Below, one piece after another: positions 1 through 6,674 of a stretch of 6,818 bases of DNA (its first letter is position 1; each line of letters opens with the position of its first letter). The DNA is from Peptococcaceae bacterium. GTDB taxonomy: Bacteria; Bacillota; Peptococcia; Peptococcales; Peptococcaceae. Both the position numbers and the translations under genes were made by a program. The notes under the pieces are model-generated. The model searched no databases. It saw nothing but the letters and a program-made list of their open reading frames with translations, and had not been told where the DNA came from. The DNA lies in contig JAHZHI010000060.1 of the NCBI GenBank assembly GCA_019420345.1, forward strand, positions 1-6,818. Direction: 5' to 3'.

Positions 1-54
1 ACCGCCGACCCTCTGCTTGTAAGGCAGACGCTCTCCCAACTGAGCTAATTGTCC
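1..54 (-). tRNA. tRNA-Val (anticodon UAC), 3' end cut by window edge
   Basis: The minus strand begins GGACAATTAGCTCAG, a typical tRNA acceptor and D-arm start. It continues with a TCTGC/GCAGA anticodon stem around the 7-base loop CTTACAA, which puts anticodon UAC at 21-19 and so reads valine codons. The sequence runs out after the variable region, so the T arm and acceptor 3' strand lie outside the window and I cannot tell whether CCA is encoded. It lies 27 bases downstream of tRNA-Glu and is very probably co-transcribed with it from the promoter at 206-234. Confidence 0.95.
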
Positions 55-59
55 AAAGT

Positions 60-81
60 TCACAATGATATGAAATTGTGA
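60..81 (-). repeat. Spacer hairpin between tRNA-Glu and tRNA-Val
   Basis: TCACAAT (60-66) and ATTGTGA (75-81) form a perfect 7-bp inverted repeat around an 8-base loop. In the transcript the stem starts on the base right after the tRNA-Glu discriminator (82) and ends 5 bases before tRNA-Val. No U-run follows, so it is not a terminator. A role in separating or processing the two tRNAs is inference only. Confidence 0.5.
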
Positions 82-155
82 TGACCAGTACGGGATTCGA
101 ACCCGTGAATGTCAGCGTGAAAGGCTGATGAGTTAAGCCGCTTCTCCAACTGGCC
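82..155 (-). tRNA. tRNA-Glu (anticodon UUC)
   Basis: The minus strand folds into a complete 74-base cloverleaf. The acceptor stem is GGCCAGT/ACTGGTC with one G-U pair. The anticodon stem TCAGC/GCTGA encloses loop CTTTCAC, giving anticodon UUC at 121-119. The T arm is ACGGG-TTCGAAT-CCCGT, and the discriminator is A at 82. The bases after the discriminator are TCA, so the CCA tail is not encoded and must be added after transcription. It is the first gene of a tRNA unit that continues into tRNA-Val and past the left edge. Confidence 0.96.
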
Positions 156-205
156 AAATCGCTAGTGGGCTTCGGTTTGTTTCCTCAGCGCCTCACAGCT
201 CGTTT

Positions 206-234
206 ATAATACCATCCTTTTTGAATGAAGTCAA
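206..234 (-). promoter_or_regulatory. Promoter of the tRNA-Glu/tRNA-Val unit
   Basis: On the minus strand, TTGACT (234-229) and TATTAT (211-206) are separated by exactly 17 bases. TGG directly before the -10 gives an extended -10 (TGn). Each hexamer matches the sigma-A consensus at 5 of 6 positions. The predicted start near 199-200 leaves a leader of roughly 45 bases before tRNA-Glu at 155. A promoter this close to consensus fits a stable-RNA unit. Confidence 0.85.
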
Positions 235-274
235 CACCTTTTTTAAAATTTCTTTTAAAATTTTTCACATTATC

Positions 275-307
275 AAAACAGACCGCAATCTCAGGACTGC
301 GGTCTGT
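275..307 (-). terminator. Rho-independent terminator after the nrdAB unit
   Basis: Bases 278-287 and 298-307 form a perfect 10-bp stem (ACAGACCGCA on the plus strand) around a 10-base loop. On the minus strand TTTT follows at once (278-275), then an AT-rich run. It begins 16 bases after the stop codon of the 323-979 gene and lies before the tRNA promoter, so it separates the two units. Confidence 0.85.
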
Positions 308-322
308 GACAACTAGCCGTTT

Positions 323-979
323 TTACCGCCAAGATGCCGGCACATAACTGGACAGACAATTTGGCGTTCCATCTTTACTCCATAAATGATCCGCACTCAT
401 AACATCGTCGCTGACTAAGCAATATCGATAAGATGGGATCAAAGCTTCAATCATTGGCAGTTCATCACTGTCGAGTGCTTGAAGAGGAATGCCCGGCTCA
501 CCGGTACGACGCACTGTTTGTGGATTGGACAAGAGTTCCGCCGCTGCATCAATATGATAGCTCTGATGTCCAATGGTGACAATGTTCCATAAGTGCATCG
601 AAAGCATGGAATCCTCACCAATCAAACAGCCTTCAACCAACTGACTCTCAAGACCAATGCGCGGATCGCAAAGAATGGTATCTACAGCACGTGCGATCCC
701 ATAACTATTGGCGCGTTCATTAACCAACGCCCCATAAGCGCTGATATAGTGTCGTCCTTCTGCTGTGTCCGGCAGCACGGACACATTGATGGCACCTTCC
801 AGCTGCAATTTCTGACGAGGATAAATGACATTTTGCTGAATCAAGCGATGCACGGCACGCACACGTTCAAGCGCAGAGGTACTGCTTGCCACTACTTCTT
901 CAACATACCGATCAACCGTAGCAGCAAACTGCTCCTGCTCCGCCTGGCTGAGCGCCGGCGTCTGAGAAAAATAAAGCAT
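323..979 (-). CDS. Transglutaminase-like protein with catalytic Cys replaced by Ser
   Basis: This gene encodes 218 residues, with no signal peptide or membrane segment, so the protein is probably cytoplasmic. The order of motifs matches the bacterial transglutaminase-like fold. ERVRAVHRLIQQNVIY (38-53) is the usual helix before the core. SAYGALVN (80-87) leads to the position of the nucleophile, then HLWNIV (129-134) carries His129 and YHID (141-144) carries Asp144. In active relatives the segment after AYGALVN reads roughly GKAxCxGYA. Here it reads ERANSYGIA, which puts Ser92 (codon AGT, 706-704) where Cys is expected. His and Asp are kept. The tail (187-208, CLVSDD...HLW...PNC) resembles the end of Bacillota members. 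Cysteine protease or transglutaminase activity is therefore doubtful, and a binding or structural role is possible. I chose the ATG at 979, which has AAAGGAG 8 bases upstream; a TTG start at 1012 has no such site. It follows nrdB by 48 bases and is probably co-transcribed. The substrate or partner is unknown. Confidence 0.85.
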   Translation of the reverse strand: MLYFSQTPALSQAEQEQFAATVDRYVEEVVASSTSALERVRAVHRLIQQNVIYPRQKLQLEGAINVSVLPDTAEGRHYISAYGALVNERANSYGIARAVDTILCDPRIGLESQLVEGCLIGEDSMLSMHLWNIVTIGHQSYHIDAAAELLSNPQTVRRTGEPGIPLQALDSDELPMIEALIPSYRYCLVSDDVMSADHLWSKDGTPNCLSSYVPASWR

Positions 980-987
980 GTTGTTCG

Positions 988-994
988 CTCCTTT
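988..994 (-). promoter_or_regulatory. Ribosome binding site that sets the start of the transglutaminase-like gene
   Basis: The minus strand reads AAAGGAG, then 8 bases, then ATG at 979. This sequence lies inside the reading frame if the upstream TTG at 1012 is used, and it argues for the shorter 218-residue protein. Confidence 0.8.
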
Positions 995-1027
995 CAAATG
1001 AACCTTTCGCAAACGGCGCCATACCGA

Positions 1028-2071
1028 TCAAAGGTCATCGATCAAGGCGCTGCTTTTTGCATAAGCCGTACTGCGTGCCTCAAAAAAGTCTGTTTTAATC
1101 ATATTGGCGTTGCTGTACTGGCTAACCCAAGTCATGCTTGGTGGCTCAACATCATGCCCCTCATAGATGCTGCCAAAATCTAAACTTGTAGAACGCAGAT
1201 TACCAAGATATTGAATATAATCTGTCACCATTTCCTTGGTTAGGCCCTCAATATCATCACCGATGACATAATGGCCCCAGGCAATTTCCTGTTCGCAGCC
1301 TTCACGAATCATTTCACGATACAATGCGATCAATTCATCAGTAAACAGTTCCGGACATTCATTGCGCAATTCCTTGATAATATTACGGAACAACCAAAGA
1401 TGCGTGTTTTCATCTCTATTGATATAACGGATTTCCTGCACCGATCCCGGCATTTTATTATTGCGGCCAAGATTGTAAAAAAACATAAAGCCGCTGTAAA
1501 AATAGACCCCTTCAAGAATAAAGTTACCCATGACCGAACGCATAAAATTGATCGGAGAAGGATCTTTTTGAAAATCATTATAAATTTCGCCGATAAATTC
1601 ATTGCGGCGCAGCAAATGTTCATCATTTTTCCACTGATAAAGCACGTCTGTGCGCTCTTGCGGCTCACAAATAGTATCCAGCATGTAAGAATAGCTTTGA
1701 CTATGCAGCGCTTCCTGAAAGATCTGAATGGACAGGCAAAGATTCACTTCGTTGGCTGTCACATAACTGGATATGTTTGGCAAATTTGCTGTCTGAATGC
1801 TGTCCAAAAAAATCAAAAAGCTGAGGATTTTATCATAAGCCCGACGTTCGGCCGCTGGCAAAAGCGGATAATCTTTGATGTCAGTGTGCATATTGATTTC
1901 TTCTGGCACCCAGAAATTGTTCATGGCTTGACGGTACCAGCCACTTACCCACTGATATTTCATATTGTTAAAGTCATTAAGATTGGTGGTATTGCCGCCA
2001 ATAATACGGCGCGATCCAACATCAATGTCACCGTCAGGATTAAACAGCGGACGTTTTGTGATCAACTCCAT
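1028..2071 (-). CDS. nrdB: Class Ia ribonucleoside-diphosphate reductase, beta (radical) subunit
   Basis: NrdB holds the diiron-tyrosyl radical used by NrdA to start nucleotide reduction. The 347-residue protein shows the complete ferritin-like set. The metal ligands are Asp90 (FLDSIQT), Glu120 and His123 (QEALHSQSY), Glu187 (ILEGVYF), and Glu221 and His224 (RDENTHL). Tyr127 sits at the E. coli Tyr122 position, so this is a tyrosyl-radical enzyme and not the Phe-bearing class Ic form. Trp54 in FWVPEEI matches the E. coli Trp48 radical-relay residue. The acidic-hydrophobic tail ending ALIDDL fits the C-terminal peptide that docks on NrdA. The start is the ATG at 2071, with GAAAGGAG 9 bases upstream that begins within 2 bases of the nrdA stop. 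The spacing from nrdA is 18 bases, so the subunits should be made from one transcript. No nrdI or nrdH is nearby, which speaks against class Ib. Confidence 0.97.
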   Translation of the reverse strand: MELITKRPLFNPDGDIDVGSRRIIGGNTTNLNDFNNMKYQWVSGWYRQAMNNFWVPEEINMHTDIKDYPLLPAAERRAYDKILSFLIFLDSIQTANLPNISSYVTANEVNLCLSIQIFQEALHSQSYSYMLDTICEPQERTDVLYQWKNDEHLLRRNEFIGEIYNDFQKDPSPINFMRSVMGNFILEGVYFYSGFMFFYNLGRNNKMPGSVQEIRYINRDENTHLWLFRNIIKELRNECPELFTDELIALYREMIREGCEQEIAWGHYVIGDDIEGLTKEMVTDYIQYLGNLRSTSLDFGSIYEGHDVEPPSMTWVSQYSNANMIKTDFFEARSTAYAKSSALIDDL

Positions 2072-2089
2072 GTGAATAGGCTCCTTTCA

Positions 2090-4624
2090 TCAAGATGAAC
2101 AGCTCTCACATTCTTCCACTTCTAAACTTTTAGAACGAATGTAGTAGAGCGTTTTTACGCCACTTTCCCACGCCAGAATGTAGAGATTCAACACCTGACG
2201 GAAAGTGTAATCGTTGGTAATATAAACATTAACACTTTGTGCTTGGTCAATATGCCGCTGGCGCACACCTGCCGCACGCACCGACCAACGTTGATCGATG
2301 ACATGCGCACTCTTATAGTACCAGTAGGTTTCCATGCTTAATTCTGGGGCCACACGCGGCATGAGCCCATTTTTCTTTTCTTCCAGGAAGAAACGGTTCA
2401 TGATCGGATCGACACCCGCAGAAGTACCCGCAATGATGGATGTACTGGAAGTTGGCGCCACAGCCATCAAATAAGCGTTTCGCAGGCCATGTTCAGCCAC
2501 TTGCGCGCGCAGAGTCTGCCAGCGTTCGCTTTCATAGCCGCGCTTGTCAAAATACGCACCTGTTTGCCAGTCGCTGCCTTCAAACAAGGCATAAGCACCT
2601 TTTTCATCTGCATTCTCACAACTTGCCTTGATGGCTGCATAATTGATGTCTTCAAAGACACGGTCTACAAATTCAAGATGCGCGTCGCTTTCCCACTGAA
2701 TATGCTGCTTTGCCAGCATGTGATGATAGCCACTGACACCCAAGCCAATAGGGCGATAACGACGATTGTTGATTTTTGCATAAGGAAGCGGGAAGAAATT
2801 GAGGTCAATAACATTATCCAAGGCACGGACCACGCTTCGCGTCACGTCTTCAATTTCTTGTGGATCGTTTACGTTAAGATGGCCCAACGACAAACTTGCC
2901 AGATTGCAGACAACAAAATCGCCCGGTTTGGTCACGGTAACGACAACTTCTTCGCCATCCACCATTTCCACGCGTTGATCCACGCTCTCAATGGCACTCA
3001 TATTCTGTGCAATCTCTGTGCAAAGGTTGGAACAATAGATGATCCCCTTGTCGCCATTAGGATTGGCTCGGTTGACAATATCACGATTGAATGCAAACGG
3101 CGTACCCGTTTCTACCGCGCTCTTGATGATTAGTCGAATGATATCTTTAATCGGCAGCACACGCTTATTGATGCGCTTGTCGGCCACGCAATCCAGATAA
3201 CGCTCGGTCCATTCCTCACCAAAGCTGTCTTCCAAATGGTAGCCCTTCACCGTATAAACTTCGTGAGGACACATCAGGTACCAGTCGCCTTCAATATTAT
3301 CACGTGCCTGCTGCCAGAAATAATCCGGATAGCATACTGCCGGGAAAACATCATGTGCCTTCATGCGGTCGTCACCATTGTTGGTGCGCAGTGCCAAAAA
3401 TTCCGGCAGATCACGATGCCACACATCCAAATAAACAGCAACCGCCCCTTGGCGCACACCCAACTGATCAACAGCCACGGCAGTGTCATTCGCCAGACGG
3501 ATCCAACGAATGACGCCGCCTGCAGCGCCTTCAAATCCACGAATCGCCGAACCACAAGCGCGCACCTTTCCAAAATACAAACCCATGCCGCCGCCAAATT
3601 TGCTCACCTGAGCAAAATTATCAATACTGCGATAAATGCCTTCCAGACTATCCGGCACCGTATCAATAAAGCAGCTGGACAACTGATGAAACGGTTTTCG
3701 CGCATTTGCCAAGGTTGGCGTCGCCATGGTCACTTTAAGGGTGCTCAGCATATCATAAAAACGGCGCACCCACATCAATCGCTGAGAACGCTCTTCAAGC
3801 ATGGCCAAATGCAGCGCAATGCCCAAGAACATTTCCTGTACCGATTCTAACGGAATGCCCGCATGACTGCGCACCACATAACGCTTGACCAACAGTTCCA
3901 GGCCGGAATAATTGATGAGTTTGTTTCGGCCATCATCTATAAAACTTGCCGCTTCAAGAATCTCTTCCCGGCTGTAGTTTTGCAGGATATAAGTGCCATA
4001 CAGCCCTTCTTCCGTAAGAAATTCCAGCTTCTCATAAAAATCATCAATGCCATATTCGGCCATCAAACGGTCTAAATTACGGCTGTATTCCAGAAAATAG
4101 ATTCGTGCCGCGATAAATTCCCAACGCGGCGCATCTTTAGCCGTTAATTCAACGCATGCCTTAATCAGATAATAAAAACGTTCATCCAGCGGCAGTTCCT
4201 TTTTATAGAATGACTGAAATTTCATCAAGAGATATTCCAGCCCATAGACTTCCTCATTGAAGTCTCGCTCGATTTCTTTAAGCAGATCATCCATTTCCGC
4301 CACTTCTGGGAAACATGCCGTAAGCTGGCTGCGTGTGCGCCGCTTACGTTTACGGTCTTCACGATAGAGAATGAAGCTGCGTACTTCTTTATAATAATTC
4401 TGTTCGATCAGTGTTTTTTCAACCAGATCCTGAATATCTTCCACATGCAGCGCCAAGCCAAGCTTTACTTCTTCTTTCAGCGCATCTTCGATGGTATCAA
4501 CCATCGCGTTCAATTGATCAGCAGTCAGCGAGCTTTCCACACTCGTGAAGGCACGCTCGATGACGCGGGCGATCTTCGCGCGCTCATAGGCCTCTGTGCC
4601 GCCATTGCGTTTGATAATGTCCAT
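2090..4624 (-). CDS. nrdA: Class Ia ribonucleoside-diphosphate reductase, alpha (catalytic) subunit
   Basis: NrdA reduces ribonucleoside diphosphates to deoxyribonucleotides in the cytoplasm, with NrdB as radical donor. Counting from the ATG at 4624, the protein has 844 residues. An N-terminal ATP cone (about 2-90, starting DIIKRNGG) predicts overall on/off control by ATP/dATP. The barrel carries the redox pair Cys318 (LSSC) and Cys573 (VVCNLASLSLG). The active-site triad is Asn533, Cys535 and Glu537 in SNLCTE. The radical-path pair Tyr827-Tyr828 lies in KTLYY. The C-terminal Cys839 and Cys842 (CESC) are the shuttle pair re-reduced by thioredoxin. Cys535 and Cys573 are 38 residues apart, against 23 in E. 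coli, because of a charged valine-rich insert. An in-frame TTG lies two codons upstream (4630), but GAAAGGG (4642-4636) is 11 bases from the ATG and only 5 from the TTG, which favours the ATG. All key residues are present, so the enzyme should be active. Confidence 0.97.
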   Translation of the reverse strand: MDIIKRNGGTEAYERAKIARVIERAFTSVESSLTADQLNAMVDTIEDALKEEVKLGLALHVEDIQDLVEKTLIEQNYYKEVRSFILYREDRKRKRRTRSQLTACFPEVAEMDDLLKEIERDFNEEVYGLEYLLMKFQSFYKKELPLDERFYYLIKACVELTAKDAPRWEFIAARIYFLEYSRNLDRLMAEYGIDDFYEKLEFLTEEGLYGTYILQNYSREEILEAASFIDDGRNKLINYSGLELLVKRYVVRSHAGIPLESVQEMFLGIALHLAMLEERSQRLMWVRRFYDMLSTLKVTMATPTLANARKPFHQLSSCFIDTVPDSLEGIYRSIDNFAQVSKFGGGMGLYFGKVRACGSAIRGFEGAAGGVIRWIRLANDTAVAVDQLGVRQGAVAVYLDVWHRDLPEFLALRTNNGDDRMKAHDVFPAVCYPDYFWQQARDNIEGDWYLMCPHEVYTVKGYHLEDSFGEEWTERYLDCVADKRINKRVLPIKDIIRLIIKSAVETGTPFAFNRDIVNRANPNGDKGIIYCSNLCTEIAQNMSAIESVDQRVEMVDGEEVVVTVTKPGDFVVCNLASLSLGHLNVNDPQEIEDVTRSVVRALDNVIDLNFFPLPYAKINNRRYRPIGLGVSGYHHMLAKQHIQWESDAHLEFVDRVFEDINYAAIKASCENADEKGAYALFEGSDWQTGAYFDKRGYESERWQTLRAQVAEHGLRNAYLMAVAPTSSTSIIAGTSAGVDPIMNRFFLEEKKNGLMPRVAPELSMETYWYYKSAHVIDQRWSVRAAGVRQRHIDQAQSVNVYITNDYTFRQVLNLYILAWESGVKTLYYIRSKSLEVEECESCSS

Positions 4625-4670
4625 TGTCAAAAGAGCCCTTTCTGAATAAATTCTTTTATTACAACCCTTT

Positions 4671-4735
4671 CATAGTACCCCATTTACTGACAAGCGTCCA
4701 GATTATCCTGAACCATCTATCGCAAAGTACCCAAT
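4671..4735. repeat. Imperfect direct repeat upstream of nrdA
   Basis: The plus strand has CATAGTACCCCAT at 4671-4683 and CAAAGTACCCAAT at 4723-4735, with 11 of 13 positions identical. The two copies start 52 bases apart, close to five helical turns, so they would face the same side of the DNA. This could be a pair of binding sites for one regulator. The left copy overlaps a candidate -10 (TACTAT, 4677-4672). The assignment is inference from repetition and spacing. Confidence 0.4.
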
Positions 4736-4750
4736 CCATCGCGCTTTGCG
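4721..4750. repeat. Inverted repeat CGCAAAG/CTTTGCG upstream of nrdA
   Basis: CGCAAAG (4721-4727) and CTTTGCG (4744-4750) form a perfect 7-bp dyad around a 16-base loop that contains part of one direct-repeat copy. There is no U-run, so it is not a terminator. Depending on where nrdA transcription starts, it is either an operator-like dyad or a stem-loop in the leader RNA. Confidence 0.4.
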
Positions 4751-4804
4751 GGCAAAAGAAATTTTTTATCGCAACGTTATGCTTGCCAAACGCCCACACA
4801 AAAT

Positions 4805-4838
4805 AAAAAAGCGACCAGGCTTTAACAACCTGATCGCT
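4805..4838 (-). terminator. Rho-independent terminator of the transketolase unit
   Basis: On the minus strand, AGCGATCAGG (4838-4829) pairs with CCTGGTCGCT (4819-4810) over 10 bp with one G-U, around a 9-base loop. TTTTTT (4810-4805) then ATTTTG follows. It starts 14 bases past the stop codon of the C-terminal transketolase gene. The plus direction has no U-run, so it acts one way. Confidence 0.9.
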
Positions 4839-4851
4839 ATAGCACGATTGA

Positions 4852-5793
4852 TCATTTACGAGTGATCACATGTTTTGCTTTCTCAATAATGTTTTCTTTG
4901 GTAAGGCCATATTTTTCCAAAAGCGCATCTGCCGTGCCGCTTTCACCAAAGACATCTTCAACGCCAACCATTTCCATTGGCACCGGTTTTTCAGCCACCA
5001 AGACTTCTGCAACCGCACTGCCAAGACCGCCAACAATATTATGTTCTTCAGCAGTGACAACAGCACCTGTCTTTTCAGCCCATTCAACGATCAAGGCACG
5101 GTCAATCGGCTTAATCGTACTCATGTCAATCACAGCCGCACTCACGCCATCTGCCTGCAGGGCTTCTGCAGCTTCCAGCGCCTTTGCCACCATAATGCCG
5201 CAGGCAATGATCACAACGTCATTACCTTCGCGCATTACTGTCCCCTTGCCAATCGTGAACGCAGCATCAGGATCACTGATGGTTGGTACGCCTGAACGTC
5301 CCAAACGAATGTATACAGGGCCTTCGTATTCAGCAGCAGCCATCACCGCTTTATAGGCTTCTGGGCCATCTGCCGGAACAAGTACCGTCATATTTGGCAA
5401 GCCACGCATCAGGTTGATGTCTTCCAGAGCCTGATGGCTACCGCCATCTTCACCAACCGTAATACCAGCATGGGTTGCTGCGATCTTTACATTCAAACGT
5501 GGATAGCAAATTGAATTGCGGATCTGATCATAGGCACGACCCGTCGCAAATACTGCAAATGTGCTCGCAAAAGGAGTTTTTCCAGCAGCCGCAAAACCAG
5601 CGGCAACGCCAAGCAGATTTTGTTCTGCAATCCCCATGTCAAAGAAGCGTTCTGGGAACTTCTTTTGAAACATGTTGGTCTTAGTCGACTTAGACAAGTC
5701 TGCATCGAGGACAACGACATCTTCACGAGCAGCGCCAAGCACTTCCAGTGCTTGTCCATAGGCTTCACGTGTTGCTTGTTTTTCCATACTCAT
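4852..5793 (-). CDS. Transketolase, C-terminal subunit (pyrimidine-binding and C-terminal domains)
   Basis: This is the second half of a two-gene transketolase, 313 residues long, about the usual length for such subunits. The pyrimidine-binding domain (about 5-170) carries the catalytic Glu57 in DMGIAEQN, which activates thiamine diphosphate. The aromatic stretch TPFASTFAVF (73-82) stacks on the cofactor. His108 and His120 in THAGITVGEDGGSHQ correspond to substrate-binding histidines of yeast transketolase. The transketolase C-terminal domain (about 185-305) follows, with VIDMSTIKPID (221-231). The product pairs with the upstream subunit to transfer two-carbon units between sugar phosphates in the non-oxidative pentose phosphate pathway. 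The start codon overlaps the upstream stop (ATGA, 5793-5790), pointing to coupled translation. GGGGAGG (5804-5798) is 4 bases from this ATG and 10 from a second in-frame ATG at 5787, so the exact start is open. Without pentose genes nearby, a related two-carbon transferase with another sugar substrate cannot be excluded. Confidence 0.93.
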   Translation of the reverse strand: MSMEKQATREAYGQALEVLGAAREDVVVLDADLSKSTKTNMFQKKFPERFFDMGIAEQNLLGVAAGFAAAGKTPFASTFAVFATGRAYDQIRNSICYPRLNVKIAATHAGITVGEDGGSHQALEDINLMRGLPNMTVLVPADGPEAYKAVMAAAEYEGPVYIRLGRSGVPTISDPDAAFTIGKGTVMREGNDVVIIACGIMVAKALEAAEALQADGVSAAVIDMSTIKPIDRALIVEWAEKTGAVVTAEEHNIVGGLGSAVAEVLVAEKPVPMEMVGVEDVFGESGTADALLEKYGLTKENIIEKAKHVITRK

Positions 5794-6611
5794 GCATCCT
5801 CCCCTAATTCTTCCAACGCTTGTGCAACCTGCTCTGCATTTGGTGCTTTACCATGCCAGCCAACTTCATTTTCCATAAAGGATACGCCTTTACCCTTGAT
5901 CGTATTCATAACGATCATCTGTGGTTTCCCAGTTTCAGACGCTTTTGCCTTGGCAATGGCATCAGCGATAGCTGTAAAGGAATGGCCGTCAATCACTTGT
6001 ACATCCCATCCGAAGGCAACAAATTTTTCATCAACAGGGTCTACGTTCATAACATCCACAGTACGGCCATCAATTTGCAGGCCATTATGATCCACAAAAG
6101 CAATCATATGATCCAAACCGTAATGTGCTGCTGCCATAGCCGCTTCCCAAACCTGGCCTTCTTCCAATTCACCATCACCAAGCAGCGCATAGACATAACG
6201 CGCGCTGCCATCCAATTTGCGTGCAAGTGCCATACCAACGGCCGCGGAGATACCTGTTCCCAAAGAACCTGTTGACATGTCTACACCTGGCACCTTGCGC
6301 ATATCCGGATGGCCCTGCAGCTTGCTGCCTATTTTACGCAGCGTCAGCAGGCTTTCTGGTGCAAAGAAGCCACGTTCCGCCAATGTTGCATACAGCACCG
6401 GCGCAGCATGTCCTTTAGAAAGCACAAACAAATCGCGGTCCGCCATATCTGGCTGAGAAGGGTCCACATGCATTTCTTCAAAATAAAGATAAGTCAATAA
6501 TTCCACTGCAGAAAGAGACCCACCTGGATGCCCACTGTTTGCGGCGCCGATCATTTTTACGATATCACGACGGATTGTTGTAGCTTTCAATGCTAATTCT
6601 TTCTCGTCCAT
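5790..6611 (-). CDS. Transketolase, N-terminal subunit (thiamine diphosphate-binding domain)
   Basis: This gene encodes 273 residues that form the pyrophosphate-binding half of transketolase. The thiamine diphosphate/metal motif is GDG (145-147) followed by Asn176 in HNGLQIDG. Histidines typical of the family are His28 (SGHPGG), His68 (SKGHAAP), His101 (QGHPD) and His253 (GWHGKAP). These line the cofactor and substrate-phosphate site. On its own the subunit cannot be active, because the catalytic Glu lies in the downstream partner, and the active site forms at their interface. The start is the ATG at 6611, with GGGAGG (6623-6618) 6 bases upstream. The stop TGA overlaps the start of the partner gene by four bases. 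The stretch between subunits shows no frame disruption: it is a clean split with its own ribosome binding site, not a broken full-length gene. The unit has its own promoter at 6675-6703. Confidence 0.94.
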   Translation of the reverse strand: MDEKELALKATTIRRDIVKMIGAANSGHPGGSLSAVELLTYLYFEEMHVDPSQPDMADRDLFVLSKGHAAPVLYATLAERGFFAPESLLTLRKIGSKLQGHPDMRKVPGVDMSTGSLGTGISAAVGMALARKLDGSARYVYALLGDGELEEGQVWEAAMAAAHYGLDHMIAFVDHNGLQIDGRTVDVMNVDPVDEKFVAFGWDVQVIDGHSFTAIADAIAKAKASETGKPQMIVMNTIKGKGVSFMENEVGWHGKAPNAEQVAQALEELGEDA

Positions 6612-6674
6612 AAATAACCTCCCACCCTTATTTTCTTAGATGACTGTTGTATGAGACAATATACTCCATCTTTG

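Larger units (their letters stand above)
4639..4804 (-). promoter_or_regulatory. Leader/control region of nrdA
   Basis: This stretch between the transketolase terminator and the nrdA ribosome binding site must hold the nrdAB promoter if the terminator works. No hexamer pair is convincing. TTGGCA (4789-4784) is a good -35 but has only AAAAAT at 17 bases. TGGACG (4700-4695) and TACTAT (4677-4672) are 17 bases apart, each matching 4 of 6. GATAAT (4707-4702) lacks a -35. I saw no sequence close to the NrdR box consensus. A direct repeat and a dyad are listed separately. Just before the ribosome binding site, AATAAA (4660-4655) and TTTATT (4650-4645) could form a weak AT hairpin. Confidence 0.45.

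Noticed and set aside
980..1012. TTG start adding 11 residues to the transglutaminase-like protein
   Set aside because: The strong AAAGGAG lies inside this extension and is placed for the ATG at 979.
593..1183. Plus-strand open frame of 196 codons across the end of nrdB and the transglutaminase-like gene
   Set aside because: It crosses two well-supported minus-strand genes and their intergenic ribosome binding site, and the protein resembles nothing I know.
1271..2098. Plus-strand open frame of 275 codons antisense to nrdB
   Set aside because: It lies opposite a fully recognisable nrdB, has no family motif and no good ribosome binding site, and its composition is what the complement of nrdB gives.
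2489..3850. Plus-strand open frames opposite nrdA (2489-3133 and 3236-3850)
   Set aside because: They are complements of conserved NrdA sequence and show no motif.
4625..4630. TTG start two codons upstream for nrdA
   Set aside because: The spacing from GAAAGGG is too short, and the ATG at 4624 is better placed. The difference is only two residues.
4639..4804. Riboswitch (for example cobalamin-type) before nrdA
   Set aside because: No conserved riboswitch core was recognisable. Only one 7-bp dyad and one weak AT hairpin are present.
6647..6659. TTGT/ACAA dyad near the transketolase transcription start as an operator
   Set aside because: Four base pairs around a 5-base loop is expected by chance in AT-rich DNA.
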